Positions 36,791 to 45,422 of a stretch of 64,000 nucleotides of DNA are shown here, one piece after another. A program made the translations under genes and the position numbers. This DNA is from Nodularia sp034931045 (GTDB taxonomy: Bacteria; Cyanobacteriota; Cyanobacteriia; Cyanobacteriales; Nostocaceae). The stretch is from the NCBI RefSeq assembly GCF_034931045.1, contig NZ_JAYGHH010000027.1, positions 1-64,000 of the forward strand. The letters run 5' to 3'. The notes under the pieces were generated by a model. That model ran no database searches and was not told the origin of the DNA. It saw only the letters and a list, made by a program, of their open reading frames with translations. The number at the start of each line of letters is the position of its first letter. The stretch's first letter is position 1.

Positions 36791-37891
36791 ACTACAAACT
36801 CAAACAATGAGGAACAGATACATCCTAGTGTGAGTCAGCGACAGCGATTTTCACAGTTGAATTTATTAGTAAATCAAAGATTAGCTCTTTTAGAAGAATC
36901 TATAAAACTTTATCACACAGATCAAACTGCATTACAAACTCAGAATGATATTACTGAACGCAGCGTTAAACTTAGAGAAGAAATGCGTCCAGTGATAGCA
37001 GAGATTAAAGCAGAAGAACAAAGTTATCTCAGAGCAACACTAGATCAATCCAATGATAGTATTAATTTCAGAATCTGGATCGAAATCCTGGGGACAATTT
37101 TAAGTCTTGCCGTTATTTCTAGTTTATGTGTTATCCTAAACCGTCAATGGGTAAAACGCGATCAAATTGAGTCTTTAGAAGTTTCTCTGGCTCAACAAAA
37201 AGAATTCAGTGAGTTAAAAGTTCGCTTGTTTGCGATGATTTCTCATGAATTTCGCACACCTTTGAGTATTATTTTGCTGTCGTCGCAGTTGTTAAGTGAA
37301 ACTCTGAAGGAGGTGGTAGATGAGCAGCAGGTAAAAAATCTCTACCGGATTCAGTCTTCAGCTAAATTAATGAATCATTTATTAACGGATATATTAACTT
37401 TAACTAGGGCTGAAGCCGATAAACTAGATTACACACCTCAATTAATTAATGTAGAAAATTTTTGTTTGAATTTGGTAGAAGATTTACAGCTTTTTGGCAC
37501 AACATCCCATGTTATAGAATTCAGGAATTATGGGCATTGTTTTCGTGCCAATATAGATGAAAAGCTGTTATACTCTATTTTGAGTAATTTATTATTGAAT
37601 GCCATTAAATATTCATTTGCTGGTGGTCATATATATTTAATTTTAAATTCTGAAGCTGAATATATAGTTTTTCAGGTAATAGATGAAGGTATAGGTATTC
37701 CGCCAGAGGAACAACCAAAAATTTATGAGCTTTTATATCGATGTCAAAATGTGGAAAATATTGTTGGTATTGGTTTGGGTTTACCTGTTGTGAAAAAGTG
37801 TGTGGAACGACATCAAGGTGAAATTACGATGAAAAGTGCTGTAGGTGTGGGAACAACTTTTACGGTGAAGATTCCGCATCAGAATAAATAA
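36791..37891 (+). pseudogene. Histidine kinase, N-terminally truncated CHASE3 domain
   Basis: The frame is open from 36791 (after TGA at 36788) and the first usable start is a GTG at 36830 without a clear ribosome-binding site. The visible protein begins inside a CHASE3-like sensor domain (FSQLNLLVNQRLALLEESIK, ITERSVKLREEMRPVIAEIK, AEEQSY), lacking its first half and the first transmembrane helix. It then has one TM helix (about 84-106), a HisKA H-box ISHEFRTPLS and HATPase motifs LLNAIKYS, DEGIGIPPE and GIGLGLPVV. Kinase parts are intact. Either the gene has lost its 5' end or a short sensor version is expressed. Cognate response regulator not adjacent. Confidence 0.75.
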
Positions 37892-37916
37892 AGAAATCCC
37901 TCTCGAACACAAATAT

Positions 37917-37949
37917 AGATCCCCGACTTCTTGAAGAAGTCGGGGATCT
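37917..37949. repeat. REP-like perfect palindrome E, copy 1
   Basis: A 33 bp perfect palindrome with arms AGATCCCCGACTTCTT and AAGAAGTCGGGGATCT around one G lies 25 bp after the kinase stop. Copies occur at 42862-42894 and 48949-48984. It may act as a terminator-like hairpin but has no T-tract. Confidence 0.85.
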
Positions 37950-38133
37950 GAGCCTCGCGAAATGATGACTGAAAAACAAGTTAAAAATATTTTTAGATGA
38001 GTGTGAACAGTTAATTAAAATTATTGCTAAATCAATTGTCACAACTAAAGCAAAGCTAGGAAAATAAACTTTTGACTTCCCCGTAAACCCGATTGGCTTA
38101 TATAACTCTCATGTATCATTTAGGATTGCTATA

Positions 38134-39876
38134 TCAACTAATATTTTGAATAGAAACAGGTTGCTGACGATTTTGATTTAAGAATTTACAAACTTTTGTT
38201 GGTGAATGACTTGAATCTGGTATTACAGGTTCATCTGGTTTAAAAAGAATATCATTATAATTTTCCATCTTACGTAATTGCATGATATTACTTTTGATAT
38301 TCTTAATTTCATTGTTAACTGAATTCCAATCTAAACCTTCTTGTAAGAATATATCCAATAAGTTAACCCAACCACCCCAAAATTTTGATAACAAGAAAGA
38401 AGTTTTTGGTTGATTTTTACTTGGTTGATTTTTACCTGTAGGTTTATCTTGTTTAAAAGTTGAAAAAATAATGATACTGAAATAGTGTTCAAGAAGAATG
38501 GTACTCTTACCAACTAGGGTGTCTTTGTCGGATAGCTCTGTTACTGTCGCTTCAAATAGATTTTCAAAACCTACTTTTTTAGACTTATTTTTTTCACTGC
38601 GGGGATTTTCCAATTGTTTAATTTTATTAAGATTAGTAATTTTTTTAATTGCATCAATAATTGTTCCTGCTTCTACGATACCTCTATGACTTACATCTGA
38701 ACTAATTTCAAAAAAATATTTGAATTTTGGACGATTATTTAAAGTAATTAAAATCTTAGTTGCTAAAACTTTCGGATCTTCACTTCCTAACTCATAAGCG
38801 ATTTTATCCAGGTGAGAAATTTCTACTTTTGTTTGATTTATATTAATTTCTATAAATATCTTAGCACTAAAGTTATTAATAATTTCCAAGTTTTTACTTT
38901 TGCACTTAACAGCAGTTACAATGATTTGACAATCATCCCTCATAATAGATTGAACTTTCTCATCAGCATAGGAAAATAATCTATGTTGACCGTCAATAAC
39001 AGAAATGGAACCGTATTTTTTAGGTATATATAAATAACAATTTCCTTCTACATCCTGTTTGTATTCACATTTTTGAGAAAGTATTACTAAAATATTAGAT
39101 GGAAATAAAAAATTTGGATTAGTTAATAATTTTGTTCTTATTTCCTTTAATTTATTACTATCCAAAGGTCTTTGATAGTTAAAATTTGAATTCTGCAATG
39201 AAGGAAATTCATCACTTCTATAAACATGAGCAATATCTAGTAACTTATAAGGGGATATAGTAAAGGTATACAACTCAGAGAAAGGAGTATCTTCGCTGCT
39301 GATTTTCGCGTATGTATTTTTAATTAAACGATTATCTTTCTCGTAAATTGTTAAACCACTATTTGTGGGATATTCAACACTAAAATTATTTAAAAAATAA
39401 AATTTATTCCATTTTCCAATCCTTTCAGCATAATCTTTAATTCTCAGAAAATCGGACTTATAGAATATAGCTACATCTTCTACATTTGAAAAATTGATAT
39501 TAAACCTTTCCTTCTCCGTAGTAATAAAAAAACCTTGAACAGAATTTACATTTTTAAAATGTATCAAACTTTCTTCAGGGATTCCTAATTTATGCCATAA
39601 TTCAATATCTCCAGCTACATATATTTGCTTGATCATGTTTATGTATTTTACAAACTTATCATACTTTTTTCTGATATCGCTATCATCATTTCTTTCTGTA
39701 ATTTCGCCTATTAAACAAATATTATTTTCTGGAATCAGATAATCAAATTCTAAATGTTCTTCATTTTTGCATCCCGAAGTAATATCATTTAATTTAACTT
39801 GAGGGAAATCATAGAAGCAGTTTAAACCTATTTTATTAAATAGTTCTGCTCCCTCTTGCTCCTGTTTATTTGCCAT
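38134..39876 (-). CDS. DGQHR-domain protein with nuclease-like N-terminus
   Basis: 580 residues, AT-rich relative to neighbours. Residues about 280-365 hold the DGQHR domain: ISVIDGQHRLFSYADE at 292-307 and the later FIEININQTKVEI, both typical of DndB/DpdB-like proteins. The N-terminal 120 residues resemble a PD-(D/E)XK fold (LEFDYLIPENNICLIGEITE: Asp45, Glu58, but Thr where the Lys is expected). DGQHR proteins act in DNA phosphorothioate regulation (DndB) and 7-deazaguanine DNA modification (DpdB). No dnd or dpd genes are adjacent, so this is an orphan; a defence role is inference. It is flanked by toxin-antitoxin debris. Confidence 0.8.
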   Translation of the reverse strand: MANKQEQEGAELFNKIGLNCFYDFPQVKLNDITSGCKNEEHLEFDYLIPENNICLIGEITERNDDSDIRKKYDKFVKYINMIKQIYVAGDIELWHKLGIPEESLIHFKNVNSVQGFFITTEKERFNINFSNVEDVAIFYKSDFLRIKDYAERIGKWNKFYFLNNFSVEYPTNSGLTIYEKDNRLIKNTYAKISSEDTPFSELYTFTISPYKLLDIAHVYRSDEFPSLQNSNFNYQRPLDSNKLKEIRTKLLTNPNFLFPSNILVILSQKCEYKQDVEGNCYLYIPKKYGSISVIDGQHRLFSYADEKVQSIMRDDCQIIVTAVKCKSKNLEIINNFSAKIFIEININQTKVEISHLDKIAYELGSEDPKVLATKILITLNNRPKFKYFFEISSDVSHRGIVEAGTIIDAIKKITNLNKIKQLENPRSEKNKSKKVGFENLFEATVTELSDKDTLVGKSTILLEHYFSIIIFSTFKQDKPTGKNQPSKNQPKTSFLLSKFWGGWVNLLDIFLQEGLDWNSVNNEIKNIKSNIMQLRKMENYNDILFKPDEPVIPDSSHSPTKVCKFLNQNRQQPVSIQNIS

Positions 39877-40334
39877 TGTAACTATCGGAATGTATATGTT
39901 TACTTAATAACTAAAAACATATTATCATAAAAATAACTTTTTATACCAGGTTAAACAAATTGTACAGTAGAGAGGATATGTGAACATTCAGAAATAGTAG
40001 CCATAAATAGTTTTTCCATTGTCTGATAATTGGCAATTGGTAATTTACTCATGCGCTCACCTAAATTTGCTGAATTCCCACAAACTGAGGTAATTCATCT
40101 AAATCAATGGAATCATGACTGCTGGACAAATTCAACAGTTATTAAAAATGTCCTCACTGGGTGAAACTGAAACATTTTTAAGACAATCTCAGGTTGCTTT
40201 CAATGAGGGTGAAGAAGTTATTCCCTATGACCTAATTTCCCTTTCCTAGCTTACCTGCTGAATTAGTGCATAATCAACAAGGAAAAAGCTATTATATAAT
40301 AATCAGCTATTTGTCAAACTCAGGAGCTATAAGG
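39877..40334. other. Intergenic region with toxin-antitoxin-like debris
   Basis: Two short frames are visible: forward 40115-40249 (MTAGQIQQLLKMSSLGETET..., 44 residues) and reverse from about 40051 (MSKLPIANYQTMEKLFM..., 33 residues, faintly HicA-like at its start). Both are too short and unmatched to call as genes. They fit a decayed module next to the PemK pair. Confidence 0.35.
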
Positions 40335-40574
40335 ATGAATCAAAGGGAAACACTTGAAACCCAAACTGTTAATATAAAATTGATAAATACTCTTATCCAA
40401 GTTATTCGCGCTCTTTCTCCAGAGGAACGCCAAATTTTAGCACAAGAGCTATTGTTTGAAAGTTCTGAACCCTCAAATCAAGAATTAGTGAAACTGGCTG
40501 AAAGTGGAGGCTGTTTTGATTTTTTGGCAAATAAACCAGATATTTATACCTGTGAAGATGGAGAACCTGTTTAA
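40335..40574 (+). CDS. Putative antitoxin of a PemK/MazF-type module
   Basis: 79 residues from the ATG at 40335 (MNQRETLETQ), preceded by AAGG; codons before it are rejected. The central part VIRALSPEERQILAQELLFE is helical, and the C-terminus FDFLANKPDIYTCEDGEPV is acidic, as expected for a disordered toxin-binding tail. Its TAA overlaps the toxin ATG by one base. It is called by position and shape; no DNA-binding fold is certain. Confidence 0.65.
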   Translation: MNQRETLETQTVNIKLINTLIQVIRALSPEERQILAQELLFESSEPSNQELVKLAESGGCFDFLANKPDIYTCEDGEPV

Positions 40575-40921
40575 TGTCTCTTAAAAAAGGAGATGTGATA
40601 TTAGCACCTTTTCCATTTACTGATTTCAGTCAAACTAAGTTACGTCCGGCTGTTGTCCTCTGAGTTAGTTCTACAGGCAGTAATAATATTATAATTTGTT
40701 TTATTTCTTCTCAAAATTTAATAAATTTACAGCCGGAAGAATTTTTAATTAGTGATTCAGATCCGGAGTTTGCTAACACAGGTTTAAAACTTAGTTCTAA
40801 GGTGATTGTATCCCGCATTGTCACCATAGATCGCAATTTGATTACCCGGCGTATTGGTAATTTAGGAATCAAGCAATTAGAAGAGTTAAACACGCGGTTA
40901 ATTCAAATTTTTCAGATATGA
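40574..40921 (+). pseudogene. PemK/MazF-family mRNA interferase toxin, interrupted by one in-frame TGA
   Basis: The frame encodes 115 residues of the PemK/MazF fold: KKGDVILAPFPFTDFSQTKL, RPAVVL, ICFISSQ, LIKLSSKVIVSRIVTI-type segments and LGIKQLEELNTRLIQIF. A single TGA at 40661-40663 follows RPAVVL, where homologues commonly have Trp or another residue, so it could be TGG changed to TGA. Nothing else is disrupted. Loss of the toxin with retention of the antitoxin is a common fate of such modules. Confidence 0.82.
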
Positions 40922-40928
40922 AAATAAG

Positions 40929-41001
40929 TGGAGAATAGGAGACTCGAACCCCTGACCTCTGCGGTGCGATCGCAGCACTCTACCAACTGAGCTAATTCCC
41001 C
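40929..41001 (-). tRNA. tRNA-Ala (anticodon CGC)
   Basis: A 73-nt cloverleaf on the reverse strand. The acceptor stem GGGGAAT/ATTCTCC contains the G3-U70 wobble pair that identifies alanine tRNA. The D arm is GCTCAGTTGGTAGAGT, the anticodon stem CTGCG/CGCAG with loop ATCGCAC giving CGC, and the T arm AGGGGTTCGAGTCTCCT. CCA is not encoded. The anticodon arm contains a complete HIP1 octamer. Confidence 0.92.
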
Positions 41002-41043
41002 TAGTGAATGCAGAGTTAACAACTCTGACACACATATCATATC

Positions 41044-41796
41044 TTAACACTCAGGTGCAGTAAGTTTCATCTGTTTTTGTAAATAAACTTCCTGTATTCG
41101 TTCTAGTTCTAACTCAATCAAATAATCTACAGTCCAGTTACAGCAACGCTGAAGCATATGAAATGGGTAAGTATTCGCTACACCAACTACCTGCATTTGT
41201 GCTTGTTTCGCTGCGGCAATACCGGCTGGAGTATCTTCAATTGCTAGACATTCTTGGGGTTGTAGAGCCAAATCAGGATACGCTTGATTCAGACGTTCTA
41301 CAGCCAGCAAATAACCCTCTGGTTCCGGTTTACTGGTGCTAATGTCATCCCCGGCGACAATTACGGAAAAATATTCTGTCAGTTTGGCGCGTTCTAGTAC
41401 CAGTTCGATTTCTGGGCGAATTGCACCACTAACTAAGCCGAGTTTCACAGTTTGGGGATGATCTGGGGCAATTTTGCGCGATCGCAACTGATAGATTAAG
41501 TCTTCTACACCTGGATACAATGGCAGTTTTTCAATTTTATCTAGTTCCTGCACATAAGCTTGAGCTTTCCGGTGCAGTAGTTTAGTAATATATTCTTCAT
41601 TATCTACTCTACCACGACTTTTAAGCAACTCTTGTAAGCAAGCGCGATCGCTCCGTCCCAGACAAGCTTGACGCTCACTCACCTTTTGAGGTTGCAGATT
41701 TTCCGAAATCAGAATCTCATCTATCAGTTGTAAATGAATGCGCTCATCATTAATGATCACACCATTAAAATCAAACAAAATTGCCTTTAAACTCAT
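41044..41796 (-). CDS. HAD-superfamily phosphatase-like protein
   Basis: 250 residues, beta-phosphoglucomutase-like HAD fold. Motif I reads LFDFNGVIIND, in which the usual second aspartate (DxD) is Asn. Other motifs are normal: LGLVSGAIRPEI (motif II), AGDDISTSKPEPEGYLLAVE (motif III) and CLAIEDTPAGIAAAKQAQM (motif IV). The Asn change removes the general acid/base of typical phosphatases, so the activity may be altered. It overlaps the upstream methyltransferase frame by four bases, so both are co-translated. Confidence 0.88.
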   Translation of the reverse strand: MSLKAILFDFNGVIINDERIHLQLIDEILISENLQPQKVSERQACLGRSDRACLQELLKSRGRVDNEEYITKLLHRKAQAYVQELDKIEKLPLYPGVEDLIYQLRSRKIAPDHPQTVKLGLVSGAIRPEIELVLERAKLTEYFSVIVAGDDISTSKPEPEGYLLAVERLNQAYPDLALQPQECLAIEDTPAGIAAAKQAQMQVVGVANTYPFHMLQRCCNWTVDYLIELELERIQEVYLQKQMKLTAPEC

Positions 41797-42710
41797 GTTG
41801 TTATGCCAAACACTGGAGATCCAAAGTCCTCCAAATCATTATTATCCATTGTGGTGTCTGTTGGTGTGGGGATGTAATCACGGGCTGGATTTTGGATATT
41901 TGCATCCGCTACAGGAATCGGTTTAATCCCGCTTGTTACCTGATTTATCCACCACACATCTTGAGTTCGCACCGCTTCAAACCCAGCTGCGCCCATACGT
42001 GCGTCTAAGTTATCAGCCGCATATTCCCGAATATATGGCTCTTCAAAAACATCATTTAACCAATGTAACTGACGTAGAGTATTCTGATTACCATCAAGGA
42101 TTAAAACTTGCCCACCAGTTACCAATAACCGGAAGCTTTCCCGCAGTATGGCTTGACATACTACACTGGGTGTTTCATGAAATAACAAAGACGCTGTTAC
42201 TAAGTCAAAGTGCGCCTCTGGGAAATTGGTGGTTTCGGCATTCCCATGTTGCCAGTTTATATCTAAATCAGCATTTCTGGCTTTATCTTCTGCCCTCACC
42301 AGCATATAAGGAGATAAATCTAAACCGATAACTTCAGCTTGAGGAAAAGCCTGTTTTAACTTTAAAGTTGTAGAACCTGTACCACAGCCTAAATCAAGTA
42401 TCCGTCGCGGTTGTACTTTAATCGCATCTATTAAGGCTTGACGTACTACAGTTTCGTTAGGCGGTAAAACGTATTGAGTAATGGGATCGTAGGAAACAGC
42501 TGCACTGGAATTGAGATATCCGCCTTCAATGCCATGAAAGTTTTGCTGGCTGTAGTATAACGGCATGATGACATCAGATTGTCGCAGGCGATCGCTCTCT
42601 TGCTCCCAGTCAATACTATCAGAGTAACGCTGCAAAGCCTTTTCATCAATGAACGCCCGCACTACAGGGGAGAGAAACTTTTCCCATAAGGTATCTTGAC
42701 GGGTAGCCAT
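41793..42710 (-). CDS. Class I SAM-dependent methyltransferase
   Basis: 305 residues. The SAM-binding motif I is ILDLGCGTGSTTLKLKQAF, followed by EVIGLDLSPYMLVRAE, the acidic loop of motif II, and FDLVTASLLFHETPS. N- and C-terminal extensions are of unknown role. The substrate cannot be read from the sequence. It precedes and overlaps the HAD gene, so a two-gene operon is likely. Confidence 0.9.
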   Translation of the reverse strand: MATRQDTLWEKFLSPVVRAFIDEKALQRYSDSIDWEQESDRLRQSDVIMPLYYSQQNFHGIEGGYLNSSAAVSYDPITQYVLPPNETVVRQALIDAIKVQPRRILDLGCGTGSTTLKLKQAFPQAEVIGLDLSPYMLVRAEDKARNADLDINWQHGNAETTNFPEAHFDLVTASLLFHETPSVVCQAILRESFRLLVTGGQVLILDGNQNTLRQLHWLNDVFEEPYIREYAADNLDARMGAAGFEAVRTQDVWWINQVTSGIKPIPVADANIQNPARDYIPTPTDTTMDNNDLEDFGSPVFGITT

Positions 42711-42861
42711 AGGATTTTACCAGATTTAATCAGTTAGTTTACTGCTTCACAAATTTTAACTAATTCTCGCTGGGACGACTTGCTTTTGTTTTTTAGGCGA
42801 TTTTATTGACACTTCAATTACAATGTACTACATTAATAATACAGAATTTATTTCAAAGTAT

Positions 42862-42894
42862 AGATCCCTAACTTCTTTGAGAAGTCGGGGATCT
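42862..42894. repeat. REP-like palindrome E, copy 2
   Basis: AGATCCCTAACTTCTTTGAG followed by AAGTCGGGGATCT is the same 33-bp palindrome as at 37917-37949 with three changes in the left arm. It lies 32 bp before the rtcB start. Confidence 0.8.
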
Positions 42895-42926
42895 GAACCC
42901 AGCGATACAGCAAATTAAATAAAATT

Positions 42927-44108
42927 ATGCCTTACGAAAAATTAGAAATTACTACACCATCTCCAGTTTTATCTTGGGCAAATCATCCTTTAGGATCTGA
43001 TGAAACCAAGATGGCAAAAAATGTGGCATCCCTACCATTTGTATTTAAACACGTAGCTTTGATGCCAGATGTTCACTTAGGAAAAGGTGCTTTAGTTGGT
43101 TCTGTTATCGCCACCAAAGAAGCAATAATTCCAGCAGCTGTGGGCGTGGATATTGGTTGCGGGATGAGTGCTATCAAAATGCCATTTACAGGTGAACAAC
43201 TCGAAGGCAAACTCAAGAAAATTCGCTTAGATATTGAAGCAGCAATTCCTACGGGATTTAATGCTAATAAAGATGTGGAAAAGTCTGCCGCTAATTGGCA
43301 AAAGTGGCGGGATTTTTCCAACTTACATCCAGGTGTTCAAGACCTGGAAAGCAAAGCGATGAAACAAATGGGTTCTCTGGGGGGAGGTAATCATTTTATT
43401 GAAGTTTGTCTGGATACAGAAAACCAAGTTTGGCTAATGTTGCATTCTGGTTCACGTAATATTGGAAATCAGCTCGCACAATGCCATATTAGTACAGCCA
43501 AAGAGTTAGCGAAAATGGCGGGGAATAAATTACCTGACCCTGATTTGTCTTACTTCATCGCTGGTACACCAGAATTTCAAGCCTACTGGCACGATTTACA
43601 GTGGGCGCAAGACTACGCACGTTTTAACCGTGATGTCATGATGGCACGTTTTAAGCACATCATTGAGAAGTATTTAGCGGGAGGAAAGGCGACTAAACCT
43701 TTATTACAGGTCAATTGTCATCACAATTACGCTGAAAAAGAGGTGCATTTTAATGAGGATGTTTATGTGACTCGGAAAGGTGCAGTTCGCGCCCAAACTG
43801 AAGATTATGGCATTATCCCCGGTTCAATGGGAGCAAAATCTTTTATTGTTAAGGGTAAAGGTAATGCTCATAGCTTTTGTTCTTGCTCTCATGGTGCGGG
43901 GCGGTTAATGTCTAGAAGTAAGGCAAAAAAAGCTTATACTCTTGATGATTTGATTGATCAAACTCAGGGTGTAGAGTGTCGTAAGGATACGGGAGTTTTG
44001 GATGAAATTCCTGGTGCTTATAAGTCTATTGACCAGGTGATGGCTAATCAGGCGGATTTAGTGGAGGTTGTCGCTACTTTGAAGCAGGTTGTTTGTGTGA
44101 AGGGTTAA
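42927..44108 (+). CDS. rtcB: RtcB-family RNA ligase
   Basis: 393 residues. RtcB joins RNA 2',3'-cyclic phosphate or 3'-phosphate ends to 5'-OH using GTP and Mn. The metal/GMP motifs are visible: PDVHLGKGALVGSV, GVDIGCGMSA (catalytic cysteine), MGSLGGGNHFIEV, LHSGSRNIG, VNCHHNYAE and the C-terminal FCSCSHGAGRLMSRS with the GMP-accepting histidine. Archease is not adjacent. Length fits the shorter RtcB variant common in bacteria. Palindrome E lies just upstream. Confidence 0.94.
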   Translation: MPYEKLEITTPSPVLSWANHPLGSDETKMAKNVASLPFVFKHVALMPDVHLGKGALVGSVIATKEAIIPAAVGVDIGCGMSAIKMPFTGEQLEGKLKKIRLDIEAAIPTGFNANKDVEKSAANWQKWRDFSNLHPGVQDLESKAMKQMGSLGGGNHFIEVCLDTENQVWLMLHSGSRNIGNQLAQCHISTAKELAKMAGNKLPDPDLSYFIAGTPEFQAYWHDLQWAQDYARFNRDVMMARFKHIIEKYLAGGKATKPLLQVNCHHNYAEKEVHFNEDVYVTRKGAVRAQTEDYGIIPGSMGAKSFIVKGKGNAHSFCSCSHGAGRLMSRSKAKKAYTLDDLIDQTQGVECRKDTGVLDEIPGAYKSIDQVMANQADLVEVVATLKQVVCVKG

Positions 44109-44135
44109 ACGCAAAGATACGCAGAGAGGGAGGGG

Positions 44136-44158
44136 GAGACGTAGAGTTTCTACGTCTC
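44136..44158. terminator. Bidirectional terminator-like hairpin
   Basis: Perfect 10-bp stem GAGACGTAGA/TCTACGTCTC with a GTT loop lies between the converging rtcB and E2 genes. No long T-tract follows on either side. Confidence 0.6.
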
Positions 44159-44165
44159 TGGTTAA

Positions 44166-45422
44166 TTACATGGTTAAGGATTGAGGGTTGGTTTCAATCA
44201 GTTTTGCTAGGTCTTTTAGGAAGGCCGCAGCGTCAGCACCGTATATGATTCGGTGGTCGGAAGTAATATTCACTTGCATTTGTTGACGGACTCCAAATAA
44301 ACCATCGCTTGTGGCTACTACTTGGGGACGGGATGCGCCAATGGCTAAGATTGAACCTTGTCCTGGTGGTAATATGGCATCAAATGTGTCTACGCCAAAC
44401 ATTCCTAAGTTGGATAGGGTAAATGTGCCACTGTTGTATTCTTCGGGTTGTAGTTGTTTGGCTTTAGCTTTTTCTACTAAGGATTTCCAGGTGCGGGAGA
44501 GTGAGTAAATATCTATTGTGTCTGCATTTTGCAATACTGGTGTAATTAATCCCCCATCATCCATAGCTACAGCTACGGCAATGTTGATACCAGAATGATA
44601 AACAATTCCCTGTTCTGAATAGCTGGCATTTAATAATGGATGTTTTTGTAATGTCACCGCTACGGCTTTAGCCAATAGCGCTGTCATGGTTACGCCTTTG
44701 GATTTAATTTGTTTGTAAAGTTTATCTAAGCCATCGGTACTAATTGTGTAACTGACACGGAATACTGGTACAGCTAGGCTGGCTACCATGTTCCTAACTA
44801 CAGCATTTTGGAAGGTGGTGAAAGGCACTGTTTGACCAGGAAGCACTGGCGCGGGTGCGGGTGCGGGTGCGGGTGCGGGTGCGGGTGCTGGTTTTGGTGC
44901 GGCGGCTGGCTGGCCTTTATTTACAGATGATTCTACATCTTCAGCAACAATGCGACCATAGGGGCCACTACCTTTGAGGGTAGTTAAATCAACTTTGAGT
45001 TCTTTGGCTAATTTGCGGGCGCGGGGTGAAACTACGACTCTTCCTTCGCGGTGGTTGTTACCGTTTTGAGTTGCCTGGGCAGGTGTTCCCACTGAGGCTG
45101 TGACTGCAACTGGTTCGGGGGTGAGGGTAGCCGCAGCTGAACCGGAGTTAGCTAAGGTCTTGGCGGTGGGGATTTCGGCTTCTGTTTCTGCTACGTAGGC
45201 GATCGCAGATCCTACAGGTGCGCTATCACCAGCTTGTACTATGATGTGGGCCAGATATCCTTCATAGAAGGTTTCCACATCCATATCTGCCTTGTCTGAC
45301 TCGACCACCACCACGGTTTCGCCTTTTTCCACTTTATCGCCCGGCGATTTCACCCAGGAAACGATTTTTCCTTCCGTCATGGTGGAACTCAGCGCCGGCA
45401 TAAATATTTCGTGAATGCTCAT
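44166..45422 (-). CDS. pdhC: Pyruvate dehydrogenase E2, dihydrolipoamide acetyltransferase
   Basis: 418 residues. The N-terminal lipoyl domain (about 1-80) has the lipoylated lysine in VESDKADMDVE; a peripheral-subunit-binding domain follows (VSPRARKLAKELKVDLTTLK, GSGPYGRIVAEDV), then a Pro-Ala linker of about seven PA units, then the catalytic acyltransferase domain with SDHRIIYGADAAAFL (catalytic His). It transfers the acetyl group to CoA in the pyruvate dehydrogenase complex. The start is preceded by a moderate purine stretch. E1 and E3 genes are elsewhere. Confidence 0.95.
   Translation of the reverse strand: MSIHEIFMPALSSTMTEGKIVSWVKSPGDKVEKGETVVVVESDKADMDVETFYEGYLAHIIVQAGDSAPVGSAIAYVAETEAEIPTAKTLANSGSAAATLTPEPVAVTASVGTPAQATQNGNNHREGRVVVSPRARKLAKELKVDLTTLKGSGPYGRIVAEDVESSVNKGQPAAAPKPAPAPAPAPAPAPAPVLPGQTVPFTTFQNAVVRNMVASLAVPVFRVSYTISTDGLDKLYKQIKSKGVTMTALLAKAVAVTLQKHPLLNASYSEQGIVYHSGINIAVAVAMDDGGLITPVLQNADTIDIYSLSRTWKSLVEKAKAKQLQPEEYNSGTFTLSNLGMFGVDTFDAILPPGQGSILAIGASRPQVVATSDGLFGVRQQMQVNITSDHRIIYGADAAAFLKDLAKLIETNPQSLTM

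Noticed and set aside
37955..38068. Frame reading FLDECEQLIKIIAKSIVTTK after the kinase gene
   Set aside because: It weakly resembles the C-terminus of a four-helix-bundle (S23-type) protein, but it is too short and lacks a start.
40115..40249. 44-codon forward frame before the antitoxin
   Set aside because: No recognisable family, weak start context; kept only as debris in the region note.
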